DNA of 64,000 nt. It comes from Aromatoleum toluolicum (GTDB lineage Bacteria > Pseudomonadota > Gammaproteobacteria > Burkholderiales > Rhodocyclaceae). The DNA is taken from the NCBI RefSeq assembly GCF_012911005.2, contig NZ_WTVS01000007.1:1-64000 (forward strand). Reading direction: 5' to 3'. The notes under the pieces are model-generated. The model made no database searches and had not been told where the DNA came from. It saw only the letters and a program-made list of their open reading frames with translations. Positions 1 through 9,530 of the stretch are shown here, one piece after another (position 1 is the stretch's first letter; each line of letters starts with the position of its first letter). Position numbers and translations under genes: made by a program.

Positions 1-221
1 CCCTTCTTCTGCCACCGGATAGCTCGTCGAGGATTCGAACATCACCATGGCCAGGCTCGCACACAGCGACTGCAAAGAGACTCGGCGCGGCTTGAGCACC
101 CGCCCCGACTGCTGTTCCGTTAGAAGCATGACACATACACAAGCACCAATCCATTCGACATATTCATATATAATAGTCGATTTTAACGACGTAGGCATTT
201 CCTTGCCCAACCCCCGGCACC
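1..221. other. Non-coding leader before the T6SS genes
   Basis: No convincing gene lies here. The stretch is clearly more AT-rich than what follows, and a perfect TATAAT hexamer sits at 169-174, about 48 bases before the GTG start of the first gene. I do not see a good -35 box at 16-18 bases upstream of it, so a promoter is only a possibility. The rest of the T6SS locus would be expected to the left of the window, or elsewhere. Confidence 0.3.
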
Positions 222-1079
222 GTGACTTCGCCAATATTGTTTGCCGCCCCGGCCGCATACTTCGCGCTCGTCTGCATCGGACTGGCGCTCATCCGCTATC
301 CGGCGCGGCGACGCACGTTTCTCACTGGCGGTGCTGCACGCACGCGTGAATTCGCCGCCGTACTGCGCAGCATGTTCCGCGACGCCACAAGGCGCGTATT
401 GGCAGGCTTTCGCCTTGTGCGGAACTGCGGCGCTGGCATTTCCACCCCGTTAATCGAAAACCGCCCGGTGGCAATTTCCGCCATCGCGCTCGCCGTCCTT
501 CCGCCCTTGGTCGTAATTACCCTGTCGCAACGCGCGATCTTCGAGTTCGCTCCGGACACCGCGCTCCCCGACCGCAAGATCGCAGCGCTTCTGAGCGGCG
601 AGCATCTCACGCCCCCGCCTCCGCTTCCGCCCGCCGTCTTTGCCACGACCGAAGTCGAAATGCTCAGACCATCGCTCGGGTCCGCCAGTCGCGAATGGAA
701 TCTGCTCGACGACCAGTTCCGGCAACGCCTGCTCACCGTGTTCGCACTGCTCGCCGAACAGCATGGCTACCAGGCGGTACTCCTCGAAGGCTATCGCAAC
801 CCGGAACGGCAGGCGGAACTGCTGCTGCGCGGCCCAGCCGTCACCCAGGCCGGCCCGAACATGAGTTATCACCAGCACGGCCTCGCCGCCGATGTCGCAT
901 TCCTGCGCGACGGCAGACTCGTCATTTCCGAACGCGACCCCTGGGCCATGCGTGGCTACGAACTCTATGGCGCCCTTGCGGAGGCAACCGGCCTGACCTG
1001 GGGCGGACGCTGGAAGATGATGGACCTGGGGCACGTAGAGCTGCGCCGGCGTGAAGCCCTTCCCGACGGGCGCTCCTGA
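222..1079 (+). CDS. M15-family peptidoglycan peptidase, TagX-like T6SS accessory protein
   Basis: This is a 285-residue membrane-anchored protein with hydrophobic segments near residues 4-24 and 82-103 and a periplasmic C-terminal domain. That domain has the M15 (VanY/endolysin) zinc-site pattern: SYHQHGLAADVAF around residue 215 and GHVELR around residue 270. M15 enzymes cut peptide bonds in peptidoglycan. In Acinetobacter a related protein, TagX, is an L,D-endopeptidase encoded in the T6SS cluster and needed for secretion, probably by opening the cell wall for the apparatus. The following PAAR, tssM and tagF genes support the same role here. The start is a GTG without a clear ribosome binding site, so the N-terminus is uncertain. 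It could instead be a cell-wall hydrolase effector, but the membrane anchor argues against that. Confidence 0.75.
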   Translation: MTSPILFAAPAAYFALVCIGLALIRYPARRRTFLTGGAARTREFAAVLRSMFRDATRRVLAGFRLVRNCGAGISTPLIENRPVAISAIALAVLPPLVVITLSQRAIFEFAPDTALPDRKIAALLSGEHLTPPPPLPPAVFATTEVEMLRPSLGSASREWNLLDDQFRQRLLTVFALLAEQHGYQAVLLEGYRNPERQAELLLRGPAVTQAGPNMSYHQHGLAADVAFLRDGRLVISERDPWAMRGYELYGALAEATGLTWGGRWKMMDLGHVELRRREALPDGRS

Positions 1080-1130
1080 AGCGCAGCCCCGTCAGCACAA
1101 CACACCAGCAACTACGAGGATCCATTCCGC

Positions 1131-1397
1131 ATGGCACGTCCGTTCATTGTCATCGGCGACCGGACCGATCACGGCGGCACCGTGATCGGCGCTTCACTCA
1201 GCAGCGACTGCAATGGGAAAGGCATTGCGCGCGTTGGGGATCAGGTGACCTGCCCGCGCAAAGGTCATGGCCGCGTTACTGTCATTGCGACGGGGGATCC
1301 GACCACCCTCATCGACGGGCGTCCGGCCGCGCGCCATGGCGACAAGACCGCCTGCGGCGCGACCCTGATCGCCTCGCAGGCGCTCACCGTCGACTGA
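1131..1397 (+). CDS. PAAR-domain T6SS spike tip protein
   Basis: This is an 88-residue stand-alone PAAR protein. The family folds into a small zinc-stabilised cone that sharpens the VgrG spike and can carry effectors. The sequence begins MARPFIVIGDRTDHGGTVI and contains the recurring Gly-Asp and Pro pattern of the family (VARVGDQV-like, CPRKGHG, DGRPAARHGDKTACGATL), with His and Cys residues suited to bind zinc. It has no C-terminal toxin extension, so it is a simple tip protein. It lies 51 bases after the M15 gene and 15 bases before the next gene, which suggests one transcript running to tssM. Confidence 0.9.
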   Translation: MARPFIVIGDRTDHGGTVIGASLSSDCNGKGIARVGDQVTCPRKGHGRVTVIATGDPTTLIDGRPAARHGDKTACGATLIASQALTVD

Positions 1398-1412
1398 GAA
1401 CGGGCCGCACCC

Positions 1413-2843
1413 ATGTTCACCTACGCACTGAGGCCCATCGTTCTCGTCCTTCTCGCGACAACACTGGTCTGGACGCTCGTCCTCGGCTGGTGGCGGGCCG
1501 CGGGATACGAACCCAGCACGATCGACGTCGCTACGCATCTGGTCCTCTTGCCGGCAACACTTCTTGGCGGCTTCTGGCTCCTGCGCACCTTCATCGAACA
1601 CCTTCGCCTTCCGCCCCGCACCGACGCGAACGGGTCCGCTCTCCTCGCAAAGGCAACGACCGCCCTCGCAGGGTCTGCAGCGTCCAGTGCGACGCAACGT
1701 CCGCATGCGCTCCTGATCGCCTTCGCACTGCAGTGCGCGCACGGCTCGGATCCGGCGCAAGTGCTCGATGCGGGCAAGGAAGGTTGCACGCCTCCGCTCG
1801 ACGACCGCCTCCACGACGCGCACGGCTTTCCCGTATTCGCCGCGCGGGTTGCCGATCTCGCGACTGAAGAACTCGACGAAACGCTGAACGATCATTCCGT
1901 CGACATGCGCCGGATGGCCCGTGATGAGGACAGGCGTGCGCTGGCAATGCTGCATACGACACTCCCCCGCGCCCTTGACGAAATCGCGGAATCCATCGCA
2001 CCCGATCCTGAAGCGATCCGGGCTGTGTTCTGGCTATCGGATCGGGACTGGCCGGACGAACACCGCGCAAACTTGGCCGCCTGGCTACGGCGCGAGCACC
2101 TCGCTCCGCGCGGAATCGCCCGGGCAGACGTTCGATTTCGCCACTTGCAGGACGACGCTCATGCCTTCGAGACCATCGACGAGTTGATCACGGAGCTGAA
2201 CCGTCAGGAATCCCCGGCAATCGTGCTCGTGATGGGCGCCGTGTCACATGTCGGCGAGGAGACGATCGCGACCTGGGAGGCCGGATCGCATTTGTTCACC
2301 GCGAACACGCAGGATGGCCGGATTCCCGGCGAGGTGGCCGCAGTGCTGTTGCTCGCGAACGCTGCTGGAGCCGCCCTTGCCGGGCGCCAGCCATTTCCCC
2401 GCCTATCGCACGCCGCATCGGGCAGAAGCGCGCGCGCTGGCGATGCCGGAGCAAGAACCGATAGTTCGCTCCTGGAACGCTTGATCGACACCATCCTGGC
2501 CGATACGCGCCTCGACGCGGCACAGATATCGAAAGTGCTAGCCGACGCAGACCATCGTGCCCCGGTGACAAAGGAGCTCCTTCGGACGCTATCGGAACGG
2601 TTCCCCGCGCTCGAGCCACTGTCGGACACACTCAGCCTCGGCCCCGCAACAGGCTTTGCCTCGCCGATCGGCGGACTTGTCACGCTGCTTTGTGCCACTG
2701 AGGCCGCCAACGCGGCCGATGGCGTCGCTCTGTGCCTGACCTGTCAATCCCCTAATGCACGCGCGGCCATGATCGTCGACGCCAGCCCGCTAGCTTCCAT
2801 GTCGCCCCCGCAAACGCCAGCCTCCGCTCCTGACGCCACCTGA
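1413..2843 (+). CDS. Unrecognised inner-membrane protein of the T6SS cluster
   Basis: I do not recognise this 476-residue protein. It has two N-terminal membrane segments (about residues 8-28 and 42-60), followed by a long soluble region without an obvious catalytic motif. The tail is Ser/Pro/Ala-rich. The topology places most of the protein on one side of the membrane. It is tightly packed between the PAAR gene (15-base gap) and tssM (3-base gap), so it is almost certainly co-translated with the secretion genes and probably serves the membrane complex or tip loading. Nothing in the sequence allows a firmer function. Confidence 0.6.
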   Translation: MFTYALRPIVLVLLATTLVWTLVLGWWRAAGYEPSTIDVATHLVLLPATLLGGFWLLRTFIEHLRLPPRTDANGSALLAKATTALAGSAASSATQRPHALLIAFALQCAHGSDPAQVLDAGKEGCTPPLDDRLHDAHGFPVFAARVADLATEELDETLNDHSVDMRRMARDEDRRALAMLHTTLPRALDEIAESIAPDPEAIRAVFWLSDRDWPDEHRANLAAWLRREHLAPRGIARADVRFRHLQDDAHAFETIDELITELNRQESPAIVLVMGAVSHVGEETIATWEAGSHLFTANTQDGRIPGEVAAVLLLANAAGAALAGRQPFPRLSHAASGRSARAGDAGARTDSSLLERLIDTILADTRLDAAQISKVLADADHRAPVTKELLRTLSERFPALEPLSDTLSLGPATGFASPIGGLVTLLCATEAANAADGVALCLTCQSPNARAAMIVDASPLASMSPPQTPASAPDAT

Positions 2844-2846
2844 CCG

Positions 2847-5800
2847 ATGTATTCAATCCGCACCTTTCTGACCGACTCGCGCACGCTCTCCTTTATCGGC
2901 GTCCTGGCCCTTGCGGCCTTCGTCATGCTGGGCGCCGAAACGCTGGAACTCGCATTGATATGGGCAGCGATCGCCTCGTGCGCCCTCCTCGCGATCTGGA
3001 TCGCGGTCTGGGCGTGGCGGCGACGCCGGGCCGCGCTCGCCGCTTCCGCGCTCGAACGGATGCTCGATCCGCGGACGGGCGATGGCGAAGGCCGGACGAA
3101 GGCAGAAATCGAAACCCTGCGGCGGCGCATGAAGGAAGCCATTCGCACGATCAAGACATCGAAGCTAGGACTGGTCTCCGGACGCGCCGCGCTGTATGAG
3201 CTGCCGTGGTACATCACGATCGGCAACCCTGCGGCTGGCAAGAGCACGGCCGTAGTCAATTCGGGGCTCACCTTCCCCCTCGGCGATGCCGCAGGCAGCG
3301 TCGTGCAGGGACTCGGTGGGACGCGCAACTGCGACTGGTTTTTCACCACGGAAGGGATCCTCCTCGACACGGCCGGCCGCTACTCCGTCCATGAAGAAGA
3401 CCGCGAGGAATGGCTGGGCTTTCTCGACCTGCTGAGAACAAATCGACCGCTCGCGCCGATCAACGGAATCATCGTCACGGCGAGCATCGGCGAGCTGCTC
3501 CGCAATCCCCCGGGCTTCGCAATCACGCTCGCCAAGAACCTGCGACAGCGCGTACAGGAACTCACCGAACATCTGGAAGTGTTCGCGCCGATCTACGTGA
3601 TGTTCTCGAAGGCCGATCTCATCGCGGGGTTCAACGAATTCTTTCAGGACGTCGACTGGAACGAGCGCGACCGCGTGTGGGGCGCCACGTTGCCCTACGA
3701 GACCAACGGAAGCAATGACGCCTTAGGGCTGTTCGACCGCTACTTCGATGAACTCTACGAAGGGCTGCGCGAGATGAGCGTTGCGCAGATGTCGATTGCG
3801 CGCGGCGAGCGCATGGCACCGGGACTGCTCACTTTTCCCCTCGAATTTGCGGCGATCAAGCCGGTCCTGCGCTCCTTCATCGCCACGCTGTTCGAGGAAA
3901 ATCCCTTCCAGTTCAAACCGATCTTCCGCGGCTTCTACATCACCTCGGCGATACAGAGCGGAGAGACGCCCAGCAGCTCCAGCGACCGCGTGGAAAAGCG
4001 CTTCGGGCTTTCGGGCGAAGGTCCGGCCGCAGCCCGGATCGCATCGAACAACGGCTTCTTCCTGAAGGACCTATTCTCCAAGGTGATCTTCGCCGACCGC
4101 AACCTGGTACGGCACTATGCCTGCAGGCGAAAGAAGCGCCTGCATCACGCCACCTCGCTGGCCGCGGCGGCACTGCTGGGCGTTGCGCTGGCAGGCTGGA
4201 GCTGGTCGTACGCGAACAATCGCAGCCTCGTCGAAAACGTCCGCGCCGACCTCGATCGGGCTGTCCGCCTTCAGGAAGAGCGCATCGACCTGCAGTCACG
4301 GCTCGAAGCGCTCGAACTCCTTCAGGATCGCATTGCGCAGCTTGAGCGTTTCGAAAGGGAGCCCTCCCGGTCGCTCGGGCTCGGTCTGTTCCAGGGCAAG
4401 GAGGTGAAATCCAGACTGCTCGAAGAGTATTACCGGGGCATCACCGAAATCATGCTCCGTCCGATCAGCGAGAGCATCGAAGGCTTCCTTGCCGCAGTCA
4501 ATCGCAACGCCGGCCATCTGCGACAGACCGACAGTGCCGACCGGGAGACAACCGCCAACGCGTCTCCGAACGGGCAACCTTACAAGGAAGCCACACCGAC
4601 CAGCGTCGAGGACGCCTACAACGCCCTGAAAACCTATCTGATGCTGGGCGACAAGTCTCACACCGAGGTCGGCCATTTCTCCGATCAGCTCAGCCGCTAC
4701 TGGCGCACCTGGCTGGATGCCAATCGCGGTTCCATGCCACGGGAAAAAATGATGCGCAGCGCAGAGCGAATCATCAGTTTCCACCTGCAGCATGCGAACG
4801 ATGCCAACTGGCCAACCATCGCGGGGAAGCTTTCCGTGATCGACGAAACACGCGGGACGCTGCGCCACGTGGTTCGCGGCATGCCTGCAATCGAACGCGT
4901 CTATGGGGACATCAAGGCGCGCGCGGCCACCCGCTTCCCCCCGGTAACGGTGGCAAACCTCGCTGGCGCGGATGACGCGGCTCTTGTCAGCGGAAGTCAC
5001 GTGATATCGGGTTCATTTACCGTCGAAGCCTGGCGAGGCTATGTCGACGCCGCCATCAAGGACGCTGCCACCGGAGAATTGCGCAGTACGGACTGGGTCC
5101 TGGACACCAGCGCGAAGGACGACCTGTCCCTCGCCGGCAGCCCGGAGCAGATCCAGAAGATGCTCGTGGCGATGTACAAGAAGGAGTACGCTCAGGAATG
5201 GCAGAAATTCGTCTCCGGCATCGGCGTCGCCGGGTTCGACGGTTTCCCCGCCGCCGTGGCAGCGATGAATCGCCTCGGCGACGCGACTGCCTCACCCTTG
5301 GGGAAACTGCTGCGCACCGTGTATGAACAGACCGCCTGGGACAATCCGGGGGTGACCCATGCCGTAGCCGAGCGCGCGCAGAAGGGCTTCATCGAGTGGT
5401 TCAAGCAGTCGATCCTGCGAATGTCGCCCGCTCCGGTCACGCTCGACGTGTCCTCGACCACGGCGACGACCGCCAGCCCGATGGGCGCCATCGGCCAGGA
5501 ATTCGTCGGCCTCAGTCGTCTGCTCGCGCGGCGGGACAGCGGGGAATCGATCCTGGACCTCTACCTGCGCCGGCTCTCCGGACTGCGGACCCGCCTCAAT
5601 CTCCTCGCCAATCAGGGCGACGCGGGTCCGGGCGCGGTCAAGCTGATGAGCGAAACGATCGAGGGCGGCAATTCGGAGCTCACAGACACGCTGCGGTTCG
5701 TGGACGAACAGATGCTGACGGGGATGCCCGACAACCAGCGCGAAGTGCTCCGCCCGCTGCTCGTGAGGCCCCTGCTGCAGACCTTCGCGGCGCTGATTGG

Positions 5801-6617
5801 CCCGGCCGAGCGCGAACTCGACAAGAGCTGGAATGCCAACGTGTATGAACCATTCGGACGACAACTTGCGGGGAAATATCCGTTCGACGCCACCTCGGGC
5901 ATAGAAGCTACGCCGGCCGAAATCGCGCAGATCTTCGGTCCGGAGGGCGCAATTTCGAAGTACGCCGCGACAAGCATCGGGACGCTGATGGTGCGGCGCG
6001 GCGACTATATCGAAGCACGGACCTGGGGCGAGCTCGGCATCCGCCTGCGGCCGGATTTCCTCGCCGCTTTCCCGGACTGGGTCGCGCCGCTGGACGGCAG
6101 CAGCACCACACACGCGGCGGCGGTTGCGCAGACGAGCTTCAGACTGCTGCCGCTGCCCTCGCCGGGCACGACCGAATACACAATCGAGATCGACGGACAA
6201 CGACTGCGCTACCGCAATGGGGCCGCCCAGTGGGCAACCTTCGTGTGGCCGAATCCGGCGGGGACCCCGGGCGCACGGGTCACCGCAACGACCTTCGAAG
6301 GGCAGGAACTCGAGGTCGCGAATTTCAGCGGGCGCTTCGGACTCGAAAAGCTGATCAACTCCGCCACCCAAACCCGCAATGCAGACGGCTCCTTCAACCT
6401 CATCTGGCAAATGGGCGAGGTCTCGGTACCGGTCACACTCAAGATCGTAAGCAGCCCGGACATGCAGACGGGCAAGACCACCAGCGCCAAGGGCAACCGC
6501 AATGCTCCCCTCCCCTCCAGCGTGGCGGGCGAGACAGTGAAGGCACAAGCCGGCGCCGAAGCCGGAAGCCCCACCAAACTCGCAGCCACGACTCAGGAAC
6601 GGGGGAGTCGGCCATGA
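2847..6617 (+). CDS. tssM: T6SS membrane complex protein TssM (IcmF)
   Basis: TssM spans the inner membrane and crosses the periplasm to the TssJ lipoprotein, forming with TssL the channel that docks the T6SS baseplate. At 1256 residues this is a usual family length. Two N-terminal membrane segments lie at about residues 13-33 and 36-56, and a third at about 433-455. The cytoplasmic loop carries a Walker A motif GNPAAGKST at residues 126-134 and the downstream LDTAGRY sequence typical of IcmF GTPase-like domains. The large C-terminal half is periplasmic and ends in the family's beta-rich domain. The gene starts 3 bases after its upstream neighbour and overlaps tagF by ATGA. No tssL is adjacent. 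Confidence 0.95.
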   Translation: MYSIRTFLTDSRTLSFIGVLALAAFVMLGAETLELALIWAAIASCALLAIWIAVWAWRRRRAALAASALERMLDPRTGDGEGRTKAEIETLRRRMKEAIRTIKTSKLGLVSGRAALYELPWYITIGNPAAGKSTAVVNSGLTFPLGDAAGSVVQGLGGTRNCDWFFTTEGILLDTAGRYSVHEEDREEWLGFLDLLRTNRPLAPINGIIVTASIGELLRNPPGFAITLAKNLRQRVQELTEHLEVFAPIYVMFSKADLIAGFNEFFQDVDWNERDRVWGATLPYETNGSNDALGLFDRYFDELYEGLREMSVAQMSIARGERMAPGLLTFPLEFAAIKPVLRSFIATLFEENPFQFKPIFRGFYITSAIQSGETPSSSSDRVEKRFGLSGEGPAAARIASNNGFFLKDLFSKVIFADRNLVRHYACRRKKRLHHATSLAAAALLGVALAGWSWSYANNRSLVENVRADLDRAVRLQEERIDLQSRLEALELLQDRIAQLERFEREPSRSLGLGLFQGKEVKSRLLEEYYRGITEIMLRPISESIEGFLAAVNRNAGHLRQTDSADRETTANASPNGQPYKEATPTSVEDAYNALKTYLMLGDKSHTEVGHFSDQLSRYWRTWLDANRGSMPREKMMRSAERIISFHLQHANDANWPTIAGKLSVIDETRGTLRHVVRGMPAIERVYGDIKARAATRFPPVTVANLAGADDAALVSGSHVISGSFTVEAWRGYVDAAIKDAATGELRSTDWVLDTSAKDDLSLAGSPEQIQKMLVAMYKKEYAQEWQKFVSGIGVAGFDGFPAAVAAMNRLGDATASPLGKLLRTVYEQTAWDNPGVTHAVAERAQKGFIEWFKQSILRMSPAPVTLDVSSTTATTASPMGAIGQEFVGLSRLLARRDSGESILDLYLRRLSGLRTRLNLLANQGDAGPGAVKLMSETIEGGNSELTDTLRFVDEQMLTGMPDNQREVLRPLLVRPLLQTFAALIGPAERELDKSWNANVYEPFGRQLAGKYPFDATSGIEATPAEIAQIFGPEGAISKYAATSIGTLMVRRGDYIEARTWGELGIRLRPDFLAAFPDWVAPLDGSSTTHAAAVAQTSFRLLPLPSPGTTEYTIEIDGQRLRYRNGAAQWATFVWPNPAGTPGARVTATTFEGQELEVANFSGRFGLEKLINSATQTRNADGSFNLIWQMGEVSVPVTLKIVSSPDMQTGKTTSAKGNRNAPLPSSVAGETVKAQAGAEAGSPTKLAATTQERGSRP

Positions 6618-7597
6618 AGGGCTCCACCATTCACGCCACTGGCTATTTCGGCAAGCTGCCGGCGCGCGGCGATTTTGTGAAGGGCGGGGGATCGGCACAA
6701 CTGATCGCGATGCTCGACCGCTGGATCTCGGAAAGCATGAACCTGCTGTCGGCCGATCCCCGTTGGCGGATTCCATACGACAACATGAGCCCCGTCCACT
6801 TCGCCTTTGTCGGGCCGCGCAGCCGCCTCTCGGTCGTCGGCCACCTTCAGTCGAGCCATGACGCGTCCTCGCGACGCTTTCCCTTCCTCGTCGCGTCGAC
6901 CATCGAGTCGGAGGCCGGGCATGTCCACCCCGGGCCCCTGGCCCTATCGTCGCTTTGGGAAAAGTTCGGGCACCTCGTCGGTCTTGCCCGATCGGCCGAC
7001 GAACCTGCCTCCATGCTGCACGCCCTCGCTCGCATCGACTGCGCACAGGAACTCGCGCACATGGCACAACCGTCCGGCACCGACGCGATGCCCGATTCAA
7101 TCACCATTGCGGATATCGACCGCCTGCTTGGACACGACGGCCACGCTGGAAGCACGCGCCGCATCATCCTGTCCCTCGGCGTGCTGCTGCGACCGCTGCT
7201 CGGCAGCGACAGGCCGACGATCGAACGCGGCCTGCGCTTGCCCTTGCCGAGCGAGATCAGGCTGCGTGACGCACTGGCACAGGTCTGGGTGAACCTCATC
7301 AGCGGCTTCCTCAGGAATACCCCTTGCGAACTCCAGCTGCTGCAGGCGCCGGTTGCCGGACGCAATACGCTCGTCGTCGGTTTCAACGGCGCGTCGCCAC
7401 TGCCGCTCGTCAGCCTGATCTCGCACGGGAGCGCGCCCGACGCCGTCGTGAGCCTCGAAGCCCCCGAATGGATAGACACGCATCCCGACCTGACCAGCGA
7501 CTACGGAATCGCCAAGCTGTCGAGCTATCTCGCGCAGCCCGGGACGACCCTCGCCACAGCGCTCTCCACCTTCAGGGAAGTATTTCTCGGAGAATGA
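6614..7597 (+). CDS. tagF: T6SS accessory protein TagF
   Basis: The protein has 327 residues. Its N-terminus contains GYFGKLPARGDFV, the hallmark of the TagF family. TagF is a cytoplasmic post-translational regulator; in Pseudomonas and Agrobacterium it represses T6SS assembly, acting with or in place of the PpkA/PppA/Fha pathway. The ATG at 6614 overlaps the tssM stop (ATGA) and matches the family N-terminus, so the longer reading frame upstream is not used. The stop again overlaps the next start by ATGA, showing tight translational coupling through tssM-tagF-ompA-like. No PppA phosphatase domain is fused to it. Confidence 0.93.
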   Translation: MKGSTIHATGYFGKLPARGDFVKGGGSAQLIAMLDRWISESMNLLSADPRWRIPYDNMSPVHFAFVGPRSRLSVVGHLQSSHDASSRRFPFLVASTIESEAGHVHPGPLALSSLWEKFGHLVGLARSADEPASMLHALARIDCAQELAHMAQPSGTDAMPDSITIADIDRLLGHDGHAGSTRRIILSLGVLLRPLLGSDRPTIERGLRLPLPSEIRLRDALAQVWVNLISGFLRNTPCELQLLQAPVAGRNTLVVGFNGASPLPLVSLISHGSAPDAVVSLEAPEWIDTHPDLTSDYGIAKLSSYLAQPGTTLATALSTFREVFLGE

Positions 7598-8376
7598 TCT
7601 TGAAGTTCAGTTCAGCACTCGCGGCCGGACTGCTCTATGCCACGGCAGGCATGAGCGCACAGCCCACGCAAACCCCCGCACCGGACGGAATGGTGTACGT
7701 CACCGGAACGGTACCCGACGAGAACGCACGCGTGGCAATCATTTCGCGCCTGCGCGACCTCTATGGAGCCGACAAGGTCATCGACCGCCTCGATTCGGGG
7801 GGGGTGGTCTCCCCACCCGACTGGACCGGCCACGTCGTGAAGACGCTTGGTAACAGCATCCGCAACGTGCGCCAGGGACAGCTGGAGGTCAACGGAACCC
7901 AGGTCACAATCAGCGGCAACGTCGCCAACGAATCGCGCCGGCAGCAAGTGGCCAGCGAGATTGCGACTGCGCTGAACCCGACCTACACGGTGAATAACGG
8001 CCTGCACGCGCCAGCCGGCGCCCAGGCGCTGCTCGATCAGACGCTCGCGGATCGTGTCGTCGAATTCGAAAGCGGATCCGCAATCCTGACGCCAACCGGC
8101 ATCGCCATTCTCGACGAAATGGCGGCAGCCATTGCCAGACTCGATCGCCCCCGCGTCGACATCATCGGGCATACGGACTCCACCGGAAACCGCATGACCA
8201 ACATCACGCTGAGCCTCGCCCGAGCCGACGCGGTCAAGACCTATCTTTCCGGCAAGGGTATCCCGCCGGCGGGCCTGAGCGCACTGGGTGCGGGACCCGA
8301 CCGGCCGGTGACGCCGAACGACACGCCGGAAGGCCGCGCGCGCAATCGCCGGATCGAATTCCGGCTCGCCGAATGA
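7594..8376 (+). CDS. OmpA-family peptidoglycan-binding T6SS accessory protein (TagN/TagL-like)
   Basis: This is a 260-residue exported protein. The first 22 or so residues form a signal peptide ending near SAQPTQ. A BON-like region follows (about residues 25-135), and the last 110 residues are an OmpA C-terminal domain. That domain has VEFESGSAIL, GHTDSTGN and LARADAVKTYL; the Asp and Arg of these motifs bind diaminopimelate in peptidoglycan. In T6SS clusters such proteins anchor the membrane complex to the wall. The arrangement tssM-tagF-ompA-like resembles Acinetobacter, where it is called tagN. The start overlaps the tagF stop by ATGA. Confidence 0.85.
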   Translation: MILKFSSALAAGLLYATAGMSAQPTQTPAPDGMVYVTGTVPDENARVAIISRLRDLYGADKVIDRLDSGGVVSPPDWTGHVVKTLGNSIRNVRQGQLEVNGTQVTISGNVANESRRQQVASEIATALNPTYTVNNGLHAPAGAQALLDQTLADRVVEFESGSAILTPTGIAILDEMAAAIARLDRPRVDIIGHTDSTGNRMTNITLSLARADAVKTYLSGKGIPPAGLSALGAGPDRPVTPNDTPEGRARNRRIEFRLAE

Positions 8377-8391
8377 GCCCTGCCGGGCCGT

Positions 8392-9456
8392 TCAGCGTCC
8401 CGGCGCTTCCTGGGTCACGAGCCCGAGCAACTCCTCGACATGGGAGAGCGCCCCGTCGTCCCTGACCACGGTCCGCAGCCACTCGTGCAGCGACATCTCG
8501 CCCCAGCGCGCCGCCTTGTCGGCTAGGTAGGCCACCGGACTGTGGGGCTCGGTGCGCCGGAAGAAATCCGCCACCTCCCGAAGCCGCGCTATCGCATCGG
8601 CACGCGTTGCAATCGGCCCGGGGCCTGCGTCGCCGGATGCAGGCTCGCCCCCCAGGTTCCACCCACTTTCTCCGGGCAATACAGCGCGCGACTGCGCGGT
8701 CGGGGCCGGGGCATCGCCGCCGAAGCGCCGCAGGGTGTCATGCACCTCGATCAGGGCCTGGCGCAGGTCGTCGAAACCTGGACCATCCAGACCGAGCCTG
8801 GCATCCACGACCCGTTCGAGCTCGTCCAGCGCCTGCCTTGCCGTTTCCGCCTCCCCCGCCAGACGGACGAAAAATTCGCGGGGCGTATCCTGGCGCGCCG
8901 CTTCAAACTGGTCGAGCGTCACCGGCGCCGCGCGCATGAGGAATTCCGCGTCCTGCGGGTTGCGCTCCAGGCTGGCCGCCAGATTGCGTGCGGATTCCAG
9001 GTCCGCCGTCGAGAACCGCCCGCGTATCGAATCGGTCACGGGCGTGTCGCGAATGATGCGGCGAGACTGGGTCACCAGCCAATCGAGATTGCCGGCACGC
9101 ATCTCCTGGTCACCATCGTCGGGAAGCGGATGGATCTCGTCCCAATACTTCTCGCACAGTCCGGCCACCAGCCGATAGCCGTCGGCAAGGCCGGCAAATC
9201 CGCGTGTCTTCGCCACGGCTTCGGTCAACCAGACGGCGACACGGAGATCTTTCGCGCGGCATGCCAGCGCGTCCTCACACAGACGCGCAACGCGCGGCCA
9301 GTCGGCCTCCTTCAGCGGTCTCACCCATTCGCCCTGGCTCACCGAAGGATCGTCGCAGCGGCGCGCCTCCTGGATCTCGTCGAAAAGCGCGGAGAAGGTG
9401 AGATCTTCGCCGCAGCGATTGCCGGCTAACGGTCGAAGCAGTGCATCGAAATCCAT
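8392..9456 (-). CDS. tssA: T6SS protein TssA (ImpA N-terminal domain)
   Basis: TssA proteins cap or prime the T6SS baseplate and tail during sheath polymerisation. The 354-residue product begins MDFDALLRPLAGNRCGEDL and contains the ImpA_N pattern (DPSVSQGEW, EADWPRVARLCEDAL, KDLRVAVWLTEA, KYWDEIHP). A Pro/Ala-rich linker leads to a C-terminal region with EPHSPVAYLADKAARW and SLHEWL, as in the TssA subclass with a short C-terminal domain. I chose the ATG at 9456 because it matches the family N-terminus; an ATG 30 bases upstream is possible. It is convergent with the OmpA-like gene, 15 bases apart, and is transcribed separately from the rest of the cluster. Confidence 0.9.
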   Translation of the reverse strand: MDFDALLRPLAGNRCGEDLTFSALFDEIQEARRCDDPSVSQGEWVRPLKEADWPRVARLCEDALACRAKDLRVAVWLTEAVAKTRGFAGLADGYRLVAGLCEKYWDEIHPLPDDGDQEMRAGNLDWLVTQSRRIIRDTPVTDSIRGRFSTADLESARNLAASLERNPQDAEFLMRAAPVTLDQFEAARQDTPREFFVRLAGEAETARQALDELERVVDARLGLDGPGFDDLRQALIEVHDTLRRFGGDAPAPTAQSRAVLPGESGWNLGGEPASGDAGPGPIATRADAIARLREVADFFRRTEPHSPVAYLADKAARWGEMSLHEWLRTVVRDDGALSHVEELLGLVTQEAPGR

Positions 9457-9499
9457 GGACGGTTCCGGTTGAGGGCAAACCGCCATTTTACATGACGAA

Positions 9500-9526
9500 G
9501 AAATAACCCCGGCAGCATGCCGGAGT
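9500..9526 (-). terminator. Intrinsic terminator after gloA
   Basis: Read on the minus strand, a stem CCGGCA / TGCCGG (9509-9514 with 9518-9523, three-base loop), extendable by two further pairs including a G-U, is followed by a T-rich run (TTATTTCTT). It lies 8 bases after the gloA stop and before tssA, so it would separate the two minus-strand genes. Confidence 0.55.
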
Positions 9527-9530
9527 GTTT

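Noticed and set aside
15-50. A TTCGAA-containing stretch resembling a tRNA T-loop (either strand).
   Set aside because: The five-base T-stem does not pair and no acceptor stem or anticodon arm can be drawn.
222-1079. The M15 peptidase as a T6SS cell-wall effector.
   Set aside because: Two membrane segments and the TagX-like position favour a structural role in the producing cell, and no immunity gene is adjacent.
5292-7100. Long antisense open frame (about 600 codons) over tssM and tagF.
   Set aside because: It is a by-product of high third-position G+C of the real genes; the product is low-complexity, has no motif and no ribosome binding site.
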